From positions 1-46,226 of the IMG/VR virus record IMGVR_UViG_3300027773_000183: a stretch of 46,226 nucleotides of DNA, one strand, 5' to 3'. How positions within the stretch are numbered: the stretch's first letter is position 1; each line of letters begins with the position of its first letter. The translations under genes and the position numbers were made by a program. Under the pieces are notes generated by a model. The model worked only from the letters and a program-made list of their open reading frames with translations, did no database searches and was not told the origin of the DNA. This DNA is from a virus. Below are positions 6,023-12,993 of the stretch, piece by piece.

Positions 6023-6514
6023 TTGGATCTGTCAAAGTATCGCCTCATCATCTTCGACATGAACGGCACGCTCACCAACACCCCGTTCATCGATAAGCAG
6101 CCCCTGCACATGCTGCCAGGCCGCGTCAAGCGATGCATGGAATTGCGCGAGCAGGGTATTGCCTGCGCAATTGCCACCAATCAAGGCGGCGTCGCCTGGG
6201 GCTTTACGACGCCAGAAGCCGCGACCGAGGAAGTGCAGTGCGTCGCTGGTGCCATTGGCGCATCGCTCTTTGAAGTCGCCTTCGGCTATCCGAAACATCC
6301 GAAGGTCGATCCGCAATGGAGTACGCCGGAGCTGCTCTCCATGCGCAAGCCTGCGCCGGGTATGCTCATCTCCATTATGAGCAAACTTGGCGTGACGCAC
6401 GATGCAACGCTCATGGTTGGCGATCTGGAGGAGGATGAGCAGGCAGCGAAAAATGCGGCGGTTGATTTCGTCTGGGCAAAAGATTTCTTTGAAGAAGATG
6501 AACTTCCATTCTGA
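6023..6514 (+). CDS. HAD-superfamily phosphatase, class IIIA-like
   Basis: 163 aa. Motif I is FDMNGTLT (nucleophile D12), motif II ATNQGGV (T52), motif III K109 in RKPAPGM, motif IV VGDLEEDEQAA (D134, D138). The short length without a large cap, the TNQGG string and KPxPGM resemble polynucleotide 3'-phosphatase or HisB-N type enzymes, which remove phosphates from DNA ends or small sugars. Odd: the second Asp of the DxD motif, the usual general acid, is Asn (N14). TTG 6023 is preferred because AGGAGG lies 8 bases upstream; ATG 6008 would put that site inside the gene. Last gene of the early operon. DNA-end repair with the annealing protein is a possible role. Confidence 0.75.
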   Translation: MDLSKYRLIIFDMNGTLTNTPFIDKQPLHMLPGRVKRCMELREQGIACAIATNQGGVAWGFTTPEAATEEVQCVAGAIGASLFEVAFGYPKHPKVDPQWSTPELLSMRKPAPGMLISIMSKLGVTHDATLMVGDLEEDEQAAKNAAVDFVWAKDFFEEDELPF

Positions 6515-6622
6515 TATCTTCGCGGTCTCGCGTGGATATACAATCCGATTATGAAAGGGGGTGAGGCGACCTGCTAAACATTGCTAAGGATACAACTGAA
6601 TAGAGTTCAATCTGGTACGAAA

Positions 6623-6665
6623 CAACGCGCCTGGCAGAAGTGGAATGCTTCTGCCAGGCGCGTTG
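6623..6665. terminator. bidirectional hairpin terminator ending the early operon
   Basis: Perfect 18-bp inverted repeat (arms 6623-6640 and 6648-6665, 7-base loop) between convergent genes. The arm reads CAACGCGCCTGGCAGAAG. T-runs on either side are weak (TTGTGTT and TTGTTTC), but the stem is long and G+C-rich. Confidence 0.75.
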
Positions 6666-6667
6666 TG

Positions 6668-6994
6668 TTACGCTGGTCTGCCGTAGATATCCAGACCGAG
6701 GCGAGTGCGTTTCATCTGCACTGCCAGCCGCCGCGACGATCGGCGACGCGGGCGGCGACGGCGTGCAAGGATCGGTTCGATGCCACGAAAGGCGCGATCC
6801 ACCGTTTGAGCGATGGACTGAAACCACGCCTGTACGGAAGCCATCACCTCGCGCATGGCTTCTCCGAGGACATTGCCGATTTCTCGCAGCGCACGCTTGA
6901 AATCATCGGTTGCATGGAGTGTGAGCGTGATTGCCTCCTGGCGTTGTTCCTGGAGACTCTCTGCATATTGCGGAAGGAAAAGCGGTTCTAGCAT
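6668..6994 (-). CDS. hypothetical helical protein with Arg-rich tail
   Basis: 108 aa. Long amphipathic helices (residues about 8-70, with EQRQEAITLTLHATDDFKRA) followed by a strongly basic stretch (ARRRRPRRRSSRR) and a conserved-looking end LGLDIYGRPA. Start chosen at the ATG after CAGGAG; the frame is open further upstream. The basic tail suggests nucleic acid binding. Not recognised. Upstream DNA holds three repeated CATAAAATGG boxes that may control it. Confidence 0.65.
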   Translation of the reverse strand: MLEPLFLPQYAESLQEQRQEAITLTLHATDDFKRALREIGNVLGEAMREVMASVQAWFQSIAQTVDRAFRGIEPILARRRRPRRRSSRRLAVQMKRTRLGLDIYGRPA

Positions 6995-7113
6995 GAGATA
7001 TGCTCCTGTTTTTCTGTCATTTCTCCGATATCCTGGCGCATTTGTATCATAAATCTTGCCCATGATTAGCTTGAAAAGCGCGTCGAGGTGATTTTTGAGG
7101 GCAGTTCCTCTCA

Positions 7114-7259
7114 CATAAAATGGCATGACATCTTATCTCATCTATTTTGGCGCTGTTCGGAAGTGATGCAATGACCCACTTTATTACCATAAAATGGCGC
7201 GCGTCTATCAGGAACTGCTTCTAGAGCAGTATGATCTTTTTCCACCATAAAATGGCGCG
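7114..7259. repeat. three CATAAAATGG boxes in a 390-bp gene-free region
   Basis: CATAAAATGGC at 7114-7124, CCATAAAATGGCGCG at 7187-7201 and again at 7245-7259. The core CCAT-AAA-ATGG is itself an inverted repeat, so each box could bind a dimer. Spacing is 74 and 58 bp. No gene is seen between 6995 and 7387; these boxes are its main content and may be operators for 6668..6994. Confidence 0.5.
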
Positions 7260-7387
7260 TATGTGTTTTTGACTGCTGAAAACTGGCTCTTCCTCAAAAA
7301 AAGTGAGCTTGCTTTCTTCGATACCCAGCAAGGACGCGAGTACAAGCGAGCAGACATGGGCTGCGTCCTGGACGGTTGGCGACTGAT

Positions 7388-7819
7388 CTACTTCTGGATG
7401 ATCGATTCGACTGGCTGAGCCGTGGTGATCGCGTCGGCGTGTCGATGCACCACCTTCCAGGTGCCGTCTTCAGGCCGAAAGATCGTCGTCACCCGCAGAT
7501 CGAATGGGACGATCTCCTGCCTTCCGCCAAGCTTGGCCTTGATCCGCTCTACCCACACCATGTAGGCCAGTTCAGGAGTGACGTACTTCGCGACGATATC
7601 GAAGCCAACGTGCTCGCCCTCTCTGACCTGCGATGCGGCACGATCCCCAGCCGCCGCCACCTGCTCCCACCCACGCACGACCGGGCCAAGGGGGTTCGCG
7701 AGGGTGACGTCTTCGCGATGGGAGAGCAGCTTCTTCACCGGTTCAGGGTTGCCTTTCACGTACTCCCCGAGCGCTCGCTGATAGTGTTCAATTACTTCGT
7801 CAAAATTGAACGTACTCAT
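7388..7819 (-). CDS. NTF2-like (SnoaL/DUF4440-type) protein
   Basis: 143 aa, the usual size for the family. An N-terminal helix (FDEVIEHYQRALGEYVKGN) is followed by helix-strand elements and a C-terminal sheet ending FDLRVTTIFRPEDGTWKVVH, the typical last strands of an NTF2-like cone fold with the W-K-V-V-H motif. Such proteins bind small ligands or act as isomerases or hydrolases; the substrate cannot be read from sequence. It is not a standard phage gene, so it is probably a passenger (moron) carried in the accessory region with its own promoter. Start ATG follows GGAGAGGA. Confidence 0.8.
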   Translation of the reverse strand: MSTFNFDEVIEHYQRALGEYVKGNPEPVKKLLSHREDVTLANPLGPVVRGWEQVAAAGDRAASQVREGEHVGFDIVAKYVTPELAYMVWVERIKAKLGGRQEIVPFDLRVTTIFRPEDGTWKVVHRHADAITTAQPVESIIQK

Positions 7820-7928
7820 GAGATATCCTCTCCTTCATGCTCTGAACTGTGGTGAGAAAGCTTGCGGCTCGCGGGAGCCTTTGTCAATTCCGTTGTGCTG
7901 GAATCGCGTGTCTCTTTCTCTCAGAGGA

Positions 7929-7990
7929 AGTATACCTGAGATTCGCCAGAAATGCGACCATTAGTAACCATTTGTTGGCGCATTTCTCAG
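7929..7990 (-). promoter_or_regulatory. promoter of the NTF2-like gene with overlapping inverted repeats
   Basis: Minus-strand TATACT (7934-7929) and TCGCAT (7957-7952) with a 17-bp spacer. Overlapping this are nested inverted repeats: AGAAATGCG (7948-7956) with CGCATTTCT (7979-7987), CGCCA (7944-7948) with TGGCG (7976-7980), and CTGAGA (7936-7941) with TCTCAG (7985-7990). This could be an operator or part of a recombination site. Confidence 0.45.
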
Positions 7991-8094
7991 ATATTGTGGC
8001 AAGGATGTTGCAGAATCTCGCGAGAAAAAAAGCGGAGAGCGGAAAAAGAACGAGAGACGAAGCTACGCCAGATTATAAGAACCATTTTACCTGA

Positions 8095-8297
8095 TAAATG
8101 ACATTTTCGCCAGTATAGCCGAATGGCGTGATCAAACAAGGAGTGTGTTGAAGGGCGGTCTATTCCCTCTCTTACTCCCTATAGAGTACACCCCAATTTT
8201 CCAGACGGGAGGCCGGTTCATCGCCAATCTGGTCCGACGCACAACATGCGTCCGAAATCAGGGTGGTTTCCGGCAAAAACGCCGGGAAAAAGGATGC
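8095..8297. other. gene-free region upstream of the integrase cassette
   Basis: No gene seen. It contains two short hairpins, GACGCA/TGCGTC (around 8234-8253) and CCGGC/GCCGG (8270-8274 and 8281-8285). Phage attachment sites often lie next to the integrase, so attP could be here, but no core can be identified without the host junctions. Confidence 0.3.
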
Positions 8298-8367
8298 TAG
8301 ACGCCTGTTCTAAACTATGCTATACTGACGGGGTCAATGTCTGCTAACAGACATTAAGTGACATTGA
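8298..8367 (+). promoter_or_regulatory. promoter with downstream palindromic operator
   Basis: TAGACG (8298-8303), 17-bp spacer, extended -10 TGC-TATACT (8318-8326). Just downstream is AATGTCTG-ctaa-CAGACATT (8336-8355), a perfect inverted repeat, plus a further half site so that TCAATGTC (8334-8341) pairs with GACATTGA (8360-8367). This fits a tightly repressed promoter for the 8433-11620 cassette. Confidence 0.55.
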
Positions 8368-8432
8368 AATCGGCCTGATATTCTCTGCTCTACGAAGATA
8401 CAGGATACTTGAGATATGAGGTTCAATAGCTT

Positions 8433-8858
8433 ATGGACAAAGAGCCACAGAATCCGCTCAATCGTTTCTTTGACTCGATTTACAAAAACATCCTTGCGCC
8501 GCTCATTGTCATCTTGCTGGCCGCGTTTATCACCGGGAAAATCGTCATCCAGATTACCGGTTTTCAATTCAGCGTTGGCATAACTCTGTTGATTATGCTC
8601 TGCATTTACATCGTAATGGTTCTTTCGTTCTACCTGGGGATGATTTTTCTTGTGTCTCTGTTCTTCAGCCTCTTCATGAAAAACAACATGCCACGTTCGT
8701 TTCACGTTCTTTCTAAATTTGCCTTGATTGTCCTGTTTCCGTTCCTTCTCTATGAAAAGATACGCGCAAAGCGATATCCTGTTCAGCAAAGCGAATGGAC
8801 CCAGCAAATATTACAAAAGTCCCAGGAGCAAACGATGAAAAAACCAGAAAGCAGGTGA
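8433..8858 (+). CDS. small membrane protein coupled to the integrase
   Basis: 141 aa with about three membrane helices (residues about 19-44, 48-68, 70-82 with a further hydrophobic stretch 89-107) and a charged C-terminus. Three bases separate it from the recombinase start, so they are co-transcribed. Base composition is visibly more A+T-rich than the late genes. No family recognised. A membrane protein coupled to a tyrosine recombinase is unusual; it may belong to a mobile accessory cassette. Confidence 0.7.
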   Translation: MDKEPQNPLNRFFDSIYKNILAPLIVILLAAFITGKIVIQITGFQFSVGITLLIMLCIYIVMVLSFYLGMIFLVSLFFSLFMKNNMPRSFHVLSKFALIVLFPFLLYEKIRAKRYPVQQSEWTQQILQKSQEQTMKKPESR

Positions 8859-8861
8859 AGA

Positions 8862-9821
8862 ATGAGCGAATCCGCACCTATGCTCTTCTCTGCCAACACA
8901 CCAAAAATGACACTCGATCAATGCATCACGGCCTGGCTTGATGAGAAGGCCGGGCTTTCCGACAGCATCAAGACAAAATATGCCTATCAGGACATCCTCA
9001 CGGATTTTCGGGCCTATCTGCGGTCCGCCAATCACGATCTGGATAGCCCAGCCTCCATCGTCGCACCGCTGGCTCAGGGCTGGGCCGGTTTCCCCCGCCG
9101 CGGCGACAGGGTCTCGCCGGCGACATTCAACCAGCGCCGCTCTATTCTCTCCTCTTTCTATGAGTACGCTATCGCCAATGAGGTGCTAACGGTCAACCCG
9201 ATCCGGCGTTTCAAGCCGCGCAAGCTGAGCCACCCTCATAAAGCCCATTCCCTGACACCGGCCTCCATCAAGCGCGGCCTCTCCTTGATTGATCGCAGCA
9301 CGCTTTCTGGTAAGCGCGACTACGCCCTGCTTTCGCTGGCGCTCTCGACCGGCCGACGTGTTTCGGAGCTGGCCGGGTTGCGCTATGGCCATATCCAGCG
9401 ACAGGGAAATCGTTCGGTGATCCAGTGGGTGCGCTGCAAGGGCAATAAGCAGATGATTGATGTTATCGAGGAGAAAACAACAAAGGCCCTCTATGATTAT
9501 CTCTACGCTGCTTACGGTGCGCAGCTCGGCACACTGGCAAATGATGCACCGATCTGGCTCTCGGAAAGCAACCATAATGCTGGAGAGCCGATCAGCGCCC
9601 GAACGCTGCAGCGCATCTGCGAGCAGTATCTGGGTACGTCGAAGTTTCACACCACGCGCCATACCTTTGCGGTGGCGCTCAATCACAAACATGCCACCCT
9701 GACCCAGATCGGCAAGCTCCTGGGTCATAGCAACCTGAAAACAACATCAGAGTATATGGAAGAGTTGTTAGGTAATGAGAATCCCTATGCGCACGACCTG
9801 GAAGATGAATTTGGGATATAA
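8862..9821 (+). CDS. tyrosine recombinase / phage integrase
   Basis: 319 aa. An N-terminal SAM-like core-binding domain (about 15-125) is followed by the catalytic domain with all expected residues: R166 in STGRRVSEL, K193 in RCKGNK, H263 and R266 in FHTTRHTFA, H289 in LGHSN, and Tyr298 in TTSEYM. It lacks the extra arm-type N-terminal domain of lambda-type integrases, so it is closer to XerC/D-like enzymes. Expected role: site-specific integration and excision of the phage, or mobility of the local cassette. No excisionase is adjacent, although an HTH protein at 42672 could serve. Start ATG follows AGGTGAAGA. Confidence 0.9.
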   Translation: MSESAPMLFSANTPKMTLDQCITAWLDEKAGLSDSIKTKYAYQDILTDFRAYLRSANHDLDSPASIVAPLAQGWAGFPRRGDRVSPATFNQRRSILSSFYEYAIANEVLTVNPIRRFKPRKLSHPHKAHSLTPASIKRGLSLIDRSTLSGKRDYALLSLALSTGRRVSELAGLRYGHIQRQGNRSVIQWVRCKGNKQMIDVIEEKTTKALYDYLYAAYGAQLGTLANDAPIWLSESNHNAGEPISARTLQRICEQYLGTSKFHTTRHTFAVALNHKHATLTQIGKLLGHSNLKTTSEYMEELLGNENPYAHDLEDEFGI

Positions 9822-9857
9822 AACTGAGTTTGACCAGGTAAAGAAAGAGGAAAATTG

Positions 9858-10835
9858 ATGGACATACTTTTTGATGCCCGTTACAACGACTTATATGGAT
9901 CAGTGTCTCAAACGCCACTATTCAGTATTTCGTTCGACCCGGAGGCGATGGCGCTGCAATGTATTGGTGATATGGCAGTGTTCACGGTACAGGCATTTCT
10001 AAAACGTGATGAGACAACCTGGAGCCGTCCACCATTTAAAGACAGCTATCCAATAATCCTTGCGCTGCATGGCCTACTCTATGGTCAGGCGTTCTATCGT
10101 GGAAACCAGGGTATAGGAGCGCACCTGGTACTTGCTGAAAATTTTCCGCTCTCGTTACGCAATGGGCAATCCCAACTGCTGAATCTGGCATTTCATTGCT
10201 CGCGCTCTTATCTCCAGTGTATTGAAGAGCAGCGGGCTGAGAATCAATCCGCCAACCCCCAATCTCCCTTTACCCTCGGCATCTCTTTCCGGGGAACAAT
10301 CAGCCCTTTACCAGGAAGCTTAGTCGCTACACAGAGTAAAGCGCCGAACTCACAGCCGGTGTCAATTCCTGTCCAGAGCCGTAATGATGGGGAAACCGTT
10401 CGTATTTCTCGCTCACACTGGGCCGACATGCTCAGCTCGATTGGCTACCCGCAGCGGCGCTCAATCGAATTGCCTGTACTCAAGCCTCAAGAGGGCGCAG
10501 AAGAACTCTTTGCGGCGATAGAACAGGTGAATACAGCGAATACCCTCTTTGCGCAGGACCGCTATAGGGAAGCCGTACAACGCTGTCGTCAGGCCAGGGA
10601 TGCGCTGCTTGGCGTGAATAAGAAAACCTGGTGGCAAACCTATCTTGCTCCCCGAATCGGATCTGAGAAAGCCTTGATGATCGATGAGGGGATCAAAGCA
10701 CTCAATCACATGGGACATGAGTCGTCTCATGTGGACCCCAATGCACCGCCTGTTGAGATTGATCGCGAAACGGCCAGCTACATCATTGGAACGCTGACGC
10801 TGATCCTTGATTATATTGGACGGAAGATAAGATAG
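9858..10835 (+). CDS. putative HEPN/DUF4145-like protein
   Basis: 325 aa from the ATG after AGAGGAAA (a TTG precedes it by one codon). The N-terminal 210 residues are a mixed domain of unknown type. The C-terminal part (about 230-325) is a helical bundle with ALNHMGHESSHVDPNAPPVE followed by a long hydrophobic helix (YIIGTLTLILDYIGRKI). This pattern of a His-rich turn, then a last helix, resembles DUF4145/HEPN-like C-termini found in abortive-infection and RNase toxins. A strict R-x4-6-H motif is not obvious, so nuclease activity is uncertain. Location next to an integrase and a membrane protein favours a defence or accessory function. Confidence 0.55.
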   Translation: MDILFDARYNDLYGSVSQTPLFSISFDPEAMALQCIGDMAVFTVQAFLKRDETTWSRPPFKDSYPIILALHGLLYGQAFYRGNQGIGAHLVLAENFPLSLRNGQSQLLNLAFHCSRSYLQCIEEQRAENQSANPQSPFTLGISFRGTISPLPGSLVATQSKAPNSQPVSIPVQSRNDGETVRISRSHWADMLSSIGYPQRRSIELPVLKPQEGAEELFAAIEQVNTANTLFAQDRYREAVQRCRQARDALLGVNKKTWWQTYLAPRIGSEKALMIDEGIKALNHMGHESSHVDPNAPPVEIDRETASYIIGTLTLILDYIGRKIR

Positions 10836-10946
10836 AGCAAGGGGATTCACAACATTAAGGATAAGATTTGAAAAATGCCTGCGCCAATCGTTCTATAAAA
10901 ATAGAGCGGTGTATGTGGCAAGTGCTGGAAGGGAATGTGAAGATTC

Positions 10947-11468
10947 GTGCAACAACCCAACCCACCTCTCCCTGCCGAAAATTCTCTCGATTTTACGTAT
11001 GATCTTTTCAAAGATCTTGTCGATGGTCAGTACACGCAAGCAGACGCACTGGACAGTAAGGCAAACAATATTGTCGTTGCTGCCTCGGCACTTCTGGTGG
11101 CTGGGCTTGTTTTGCAAGGCGCTATCTTGTCGCTCCAGACCCATGCGATCACGCTGAACTTCACGTATACCCGGCTTGGGCTTACCGTGCTACTAGCAGT
11201 CTACCTTATCACTATGCTTGCAGCCATCTTCGGTGGTTACTTCATTCGTAAACTGAAGCGGATTCCAGAACCGCGACCTTTCATCGAGCAATATCTTCGA
11301 GAGCCTGAAGTAGTTACAAAGGGTGACGTGGTTTGCACCCTGGTCGATGTCTACAAACTGAACAAATCCCCTCTTCACTTTAAAGCCTGGGGAATTCGCA
11401 TTGCAGGTATCGGTCTTTGCCTGGAAGTCATTAGTCTGGTTGTACTTCTTCTACTTCAAATTTACTAA
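10947..11468 (+). CDS. three-helix membrane protein, SLATT/PycTM-like
   Basis: 173 aa, GTG start. An N-terminal cytoplasmic helix (LYD-like: FTYDLFKDLVDGQYTQADAL) leads into DSKANNIVVAASALLVAGLV, a membrane helix, then a second (LGLTVLLAVYLITMLAAIF) and a third at the C-terminus (GLCLEVISLVVLLLLQIY) after a soluble loop. The K-A-(N/S) motif at the start of the first helix and the overall layout resemble SLATT and Pycsar effector (PycTM) membrane proteins that act in anti-phage signalling. No cyclase partner is visible nearby. The assignment is by layout only. Confidence 0.6.
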   Translation: MQQPNPPLPAENSLDFTYDLFKDLVDGQYTQADALDSKANNIVVAASALLVAGLVLQGAILSLQTHAITLNFTYTRLGLTVLLAVYLITMLAAIFGGYFIRKLKRIPEPRPFIEQYLREPEVVTKGDVVCTLVDVYKLNKSPLHFKAWGIRIAGIGLCLEVISLVVLLLLQIY

Positions 11469-11485
11469 GGAAAGGAGGTATCTTT

Positions 11486-11620
11486 ATGGCAAAAAAGCCT
11501 GGACGCAAGCCCAAACCGGACAGAGGGCCAAGGAGCAATTCTACCATTATTACAACAACTGACAAGGGCGGCAAGCCAACCCCTGCTCGACCTGCCAAAC
11601 CAAAGACTGAGCAAAAGTAA
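11486..11620 (+). CDS. 44-residue basic Lys/Pro-rich protein
   Basis: MAKKPGRKPKPDRGPRSNS... ends in repeated Pro-Ala-Lys. An ideal AAAGGAGGT lies 6 bases before the ATG, and a strong terminator follows 12 bases after the stop. The AT-hook-like GRKPKP suggests DNA binding. Its small size and basic character recall histone-tail-like or antitoxin-like proteins; function unknown. Confidence 0.6.
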   Translation: MAKKPGRKPKPDRGPRSNSTIITTTDKGGKPTPARPAKPKTEQK

Positions 11621-11632
11621 GAGTTCTAAACA

Positions 11633-11670
11633 AGAGAGTTGGCAGGTGTTCTGCCAACTCTCTTTCTTTA
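11633..11670. terminator. bidirectional intrinsic terminator
   Basis: 13-bp perfect stem AGAGAGTTGGCAG (11633-11645), 5-base loop, CTGCCAACTCTCT (11651-11663), followed by TTCTTTA. It separates the rightward accessory cassette from the convergent lysis operon. Confidence 0.85.
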
Positions 11671-12129
11671 CCCACCGCTATCCTGATTCGGTGGCGGCTT
11701 CATCAGTGACGCTCGCTGCGGGATCGGCGTCGCCCCCGGCGCATACGCGCTACTTGCGCGTCCGCCCGTTGCCAGTCGTGGCCCCGAAAGCGCAGCGGCT
11801 GGTGCTTTCACGATATTAAAGAGATGCGACTGTACCCAGGCTAGCCATCCGTCGGTCCACGGCTTCAGGCTATGCAAACCGCCAGAAAGCAGGAGCGAGA
11901 CGGCGGCAATCACCGCATCGATGAAGCCGGAGAACGAATCGAAGTGGTTGGCGACAATCACGCTGGCGACCGCTGCAGCCAGCAGGACAATCCAGGCGAT
12001 CAAGCCGTTCAGCCATTTAGGAAAGCCGTCCTGGGCCAAAATGCCGGAGAGCGTTGAGCCAACGACCGAGAGTGCCGCCGGCGAGAGCAGGCTCGTCAGC
12101 AGGAGACTGAGATTGAGTGTTGGTGTCAA
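11668..12129 (-). CDS. holin-like membrane protein
   Basis: 153 aa, TTG start after GGAGGAACAA. Three hydrophobic segments are visible (about residues 5-35, 41-60, 68-87), then a Pro/Ala-rich cytoplasmic tail. It is the last gene of the lysis operon, downstream of the amidase, as expected for a holin, which would make holes in the inner membrane to release or activate the endolysin. Sequence family not identified; a second candidate (14573..14833) is XhlA-like. Confidence 0.65.
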   Translation of the reverse strand: MTPTLNLSLLLTSLLSPAALSVVGSTLSGILAQDGFPKWLNGLIAWIVLLAAAVASVIVANHFDSFSGFIDAVIAAVSLLLSGGLHSLKPWTDGWLAWVQSHLFNIVKAPAAALSGPRLATGGRASSAYAPGATPIPQRASLMKPPPNQDSGG

Positions 12130-12277
12130 AGTGTTGTTCCTCCTTTCGTAGAGGTGGTGTGCTGGTACGCACGATTTCCGTTTCCGGTATGCCGTCGGTC
12201 AGTCGATAGAATCCGACCAGGCGCAAATCACGCCTGACGGCGCAGATCGGCGTCGGTGGTCGCGCTGGATGTGACAT
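12017..12277 (-). CDS. small lysis-region protein overlapping the holin-like gene
   Basis: 86 aa whose ATG is one base after an exact GAGGGGGTAAC leader, which is the main support. Its last 37 codons overlap the holin-like gene in another frame. The first 45 residues (ICAVRRDLRLVGFYRLTDGI) look like a small folded domain; the tail is low-complexity. Overlapping small genes are common in lysis cassettes. It could also be a leader peptide controlling the holin. Confidence 0.45.
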   Translation of the reverse strand: MSHPARPPTPICAVRRDLRLVGFYRLTDGIPETEIVRTSTPPLRKEEQHFDTNTQSQSPADEPALAGGTLGRWLNALRHFGPGRLS

Positions 12278-12278
12278 T

Positions 12279-12289
12279 GTTACCCCCTC
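12279..12289 (-). promoter_or_regulatory. GAGGGGGTAAC translation leader, copy 3
   Basis: Exact 11-mer on the minus strand, followed by AATG (ATG at 12277). A TATAAC that could serve as -10 lies about 10 bases upstream (around 12299-12304). The gene-free stretch 12290-12448 otherwise holds a small hairpin, TTGAGG/CCTCAA (12386-12401). Confidence 0.55.
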
Positions 12290-12448
12290 GTGCTATTTGT
12301 TATATTTTTTGCGAGAAAAACAGCCGAAACTACAAAAGTGGGATTGATGCTGAGATTTCGCCCCCTGTATAACTCAGCGAGATGCTTGAGGTACGCCTCA
12401 ACGACGGCAAAATGCCTTGAGGGAGCCACCTGCAATCAAGCCCGTCTG

Positions 12449-12725
12449 CTAGTTGGGCTTCTCCGTCTCAACCGGCGAGATCAGGACATCGAACTCTTGC
12501 CCGATTTTCGCGTCGAAGAAGACTTGCGCTGCCGGTGGATTGACAATCAGCCTCATGCCAGCAGCCATTCGGAGAGGCGGCGCCGAACGGTTCACCTTTC
12601 ACCGCTCCTAAGATGACGTAGGCAGCCTCGACGATCTGTGTCTCTGCCCCAGGTTCAGGGCAATAATAGCCACGAGAACGATTCACCTGATCGAGTCGAA
12701 AGTGTGCATGGACTTGTTTTGGCAT
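12449..12725 (-). pseudogene. small structural/lysis-region gene broken by a frameshift
   Basis: From ATG 12725 the product MPKQVHAHFRLDQVNRSRGY continues to FGAASPNG near 12566, then runs out of frame to a stop at 12468. One frame over, MRLIVNPPAAQVFFDAKIGQ then EFDVLISPVETEKPN continues to a stop at 12449. Joined together (about 90 residues) the two parts read like one small phage protein of the type MxKVRAxFRLDxxxRS...PSGxxxLxxxNPxAAxxFxxGxEYYVxF. The break falls inside a 23-bp repeat shared with the neighbouring gene. It is either a real frameshift, a programmed one, or a sequencing indel; a separate 35-residue gene starting at 12556 is also possible. Confidence 0.55.
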
Positions 12726-12803
12726 TCCTTTGTTTCCTTTCTCCTTATAAAATTTCAATGAACTTACACAAGGCTATCTGATCAGCCTCATGCCAGCAGC
12801 CAT
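12546..12803. repeat. 23-bp direct repeat pair in adjacent genes
   Basis: Bases 12546-12568 and 12781-12803 are identical over 23 bp (core GCCTCATGCCAGCAGC), 235 bp apart. In the upstream gene (12745..12993) the repeat encodes GCWHEAD near the C-terminus; in the other gene it coincides with the point where the frame is lost. Confidence 0.8.
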
Positions 12804-12993
12804 ACTGCTTTGCATTGCTATATGGCACATTCTCTAGCAGTTTCCCGTGCGGATACTCCCGTGTCGGGATGAGCCAGAGATCAACCACGCCCCGATGATA
12901 GCGCGTCGAGACGATGGCCGCGTAGCAACGCTCTACGCCTTGATAATGGACAGTGCTGCCAATCGGGTTATCCACAGGTTTTCCACAATTCAC
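12745..12993 (-). CDS. small beta-rich protein after the endolysin
   Basis: 82 aa. GTG start overlapping the amidase stop (GTGA). VERCYAAIVSTRYHRGVVDL and GCWHEAD fit a small phage family, CxAAIVTxV...VDLxVxxP...GTWHWPE, usually encoded near lysis or capsid genes and without known function. No clear Shine-Dalgarno, so translation probably depends on reinitiation after the amidase. Confidence 0.6.
   Translation of the reverse strand: MNCGKPVDNPIGSTVHYQGVERCYAAIVSTRYHRGVVDLWLIPTREYPHGKLLENVPYSNAKQYGCWHEADQIALCKFIEIL

Noticed and set aside
8095-8300. Possible attP site
   Set aside because: Position next to the integrase is suggestive, but no repeat with the tRNA or the window ends was found and no core can be defined.
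9858-10835. Call as a definite abortive-infection RNase
   Set aside because: The C-terminal bundle is suggestive, but a clear R-x4-6-H catalytic motif is not seen, so only a cautious HEPN/DUF4145-like label is given.
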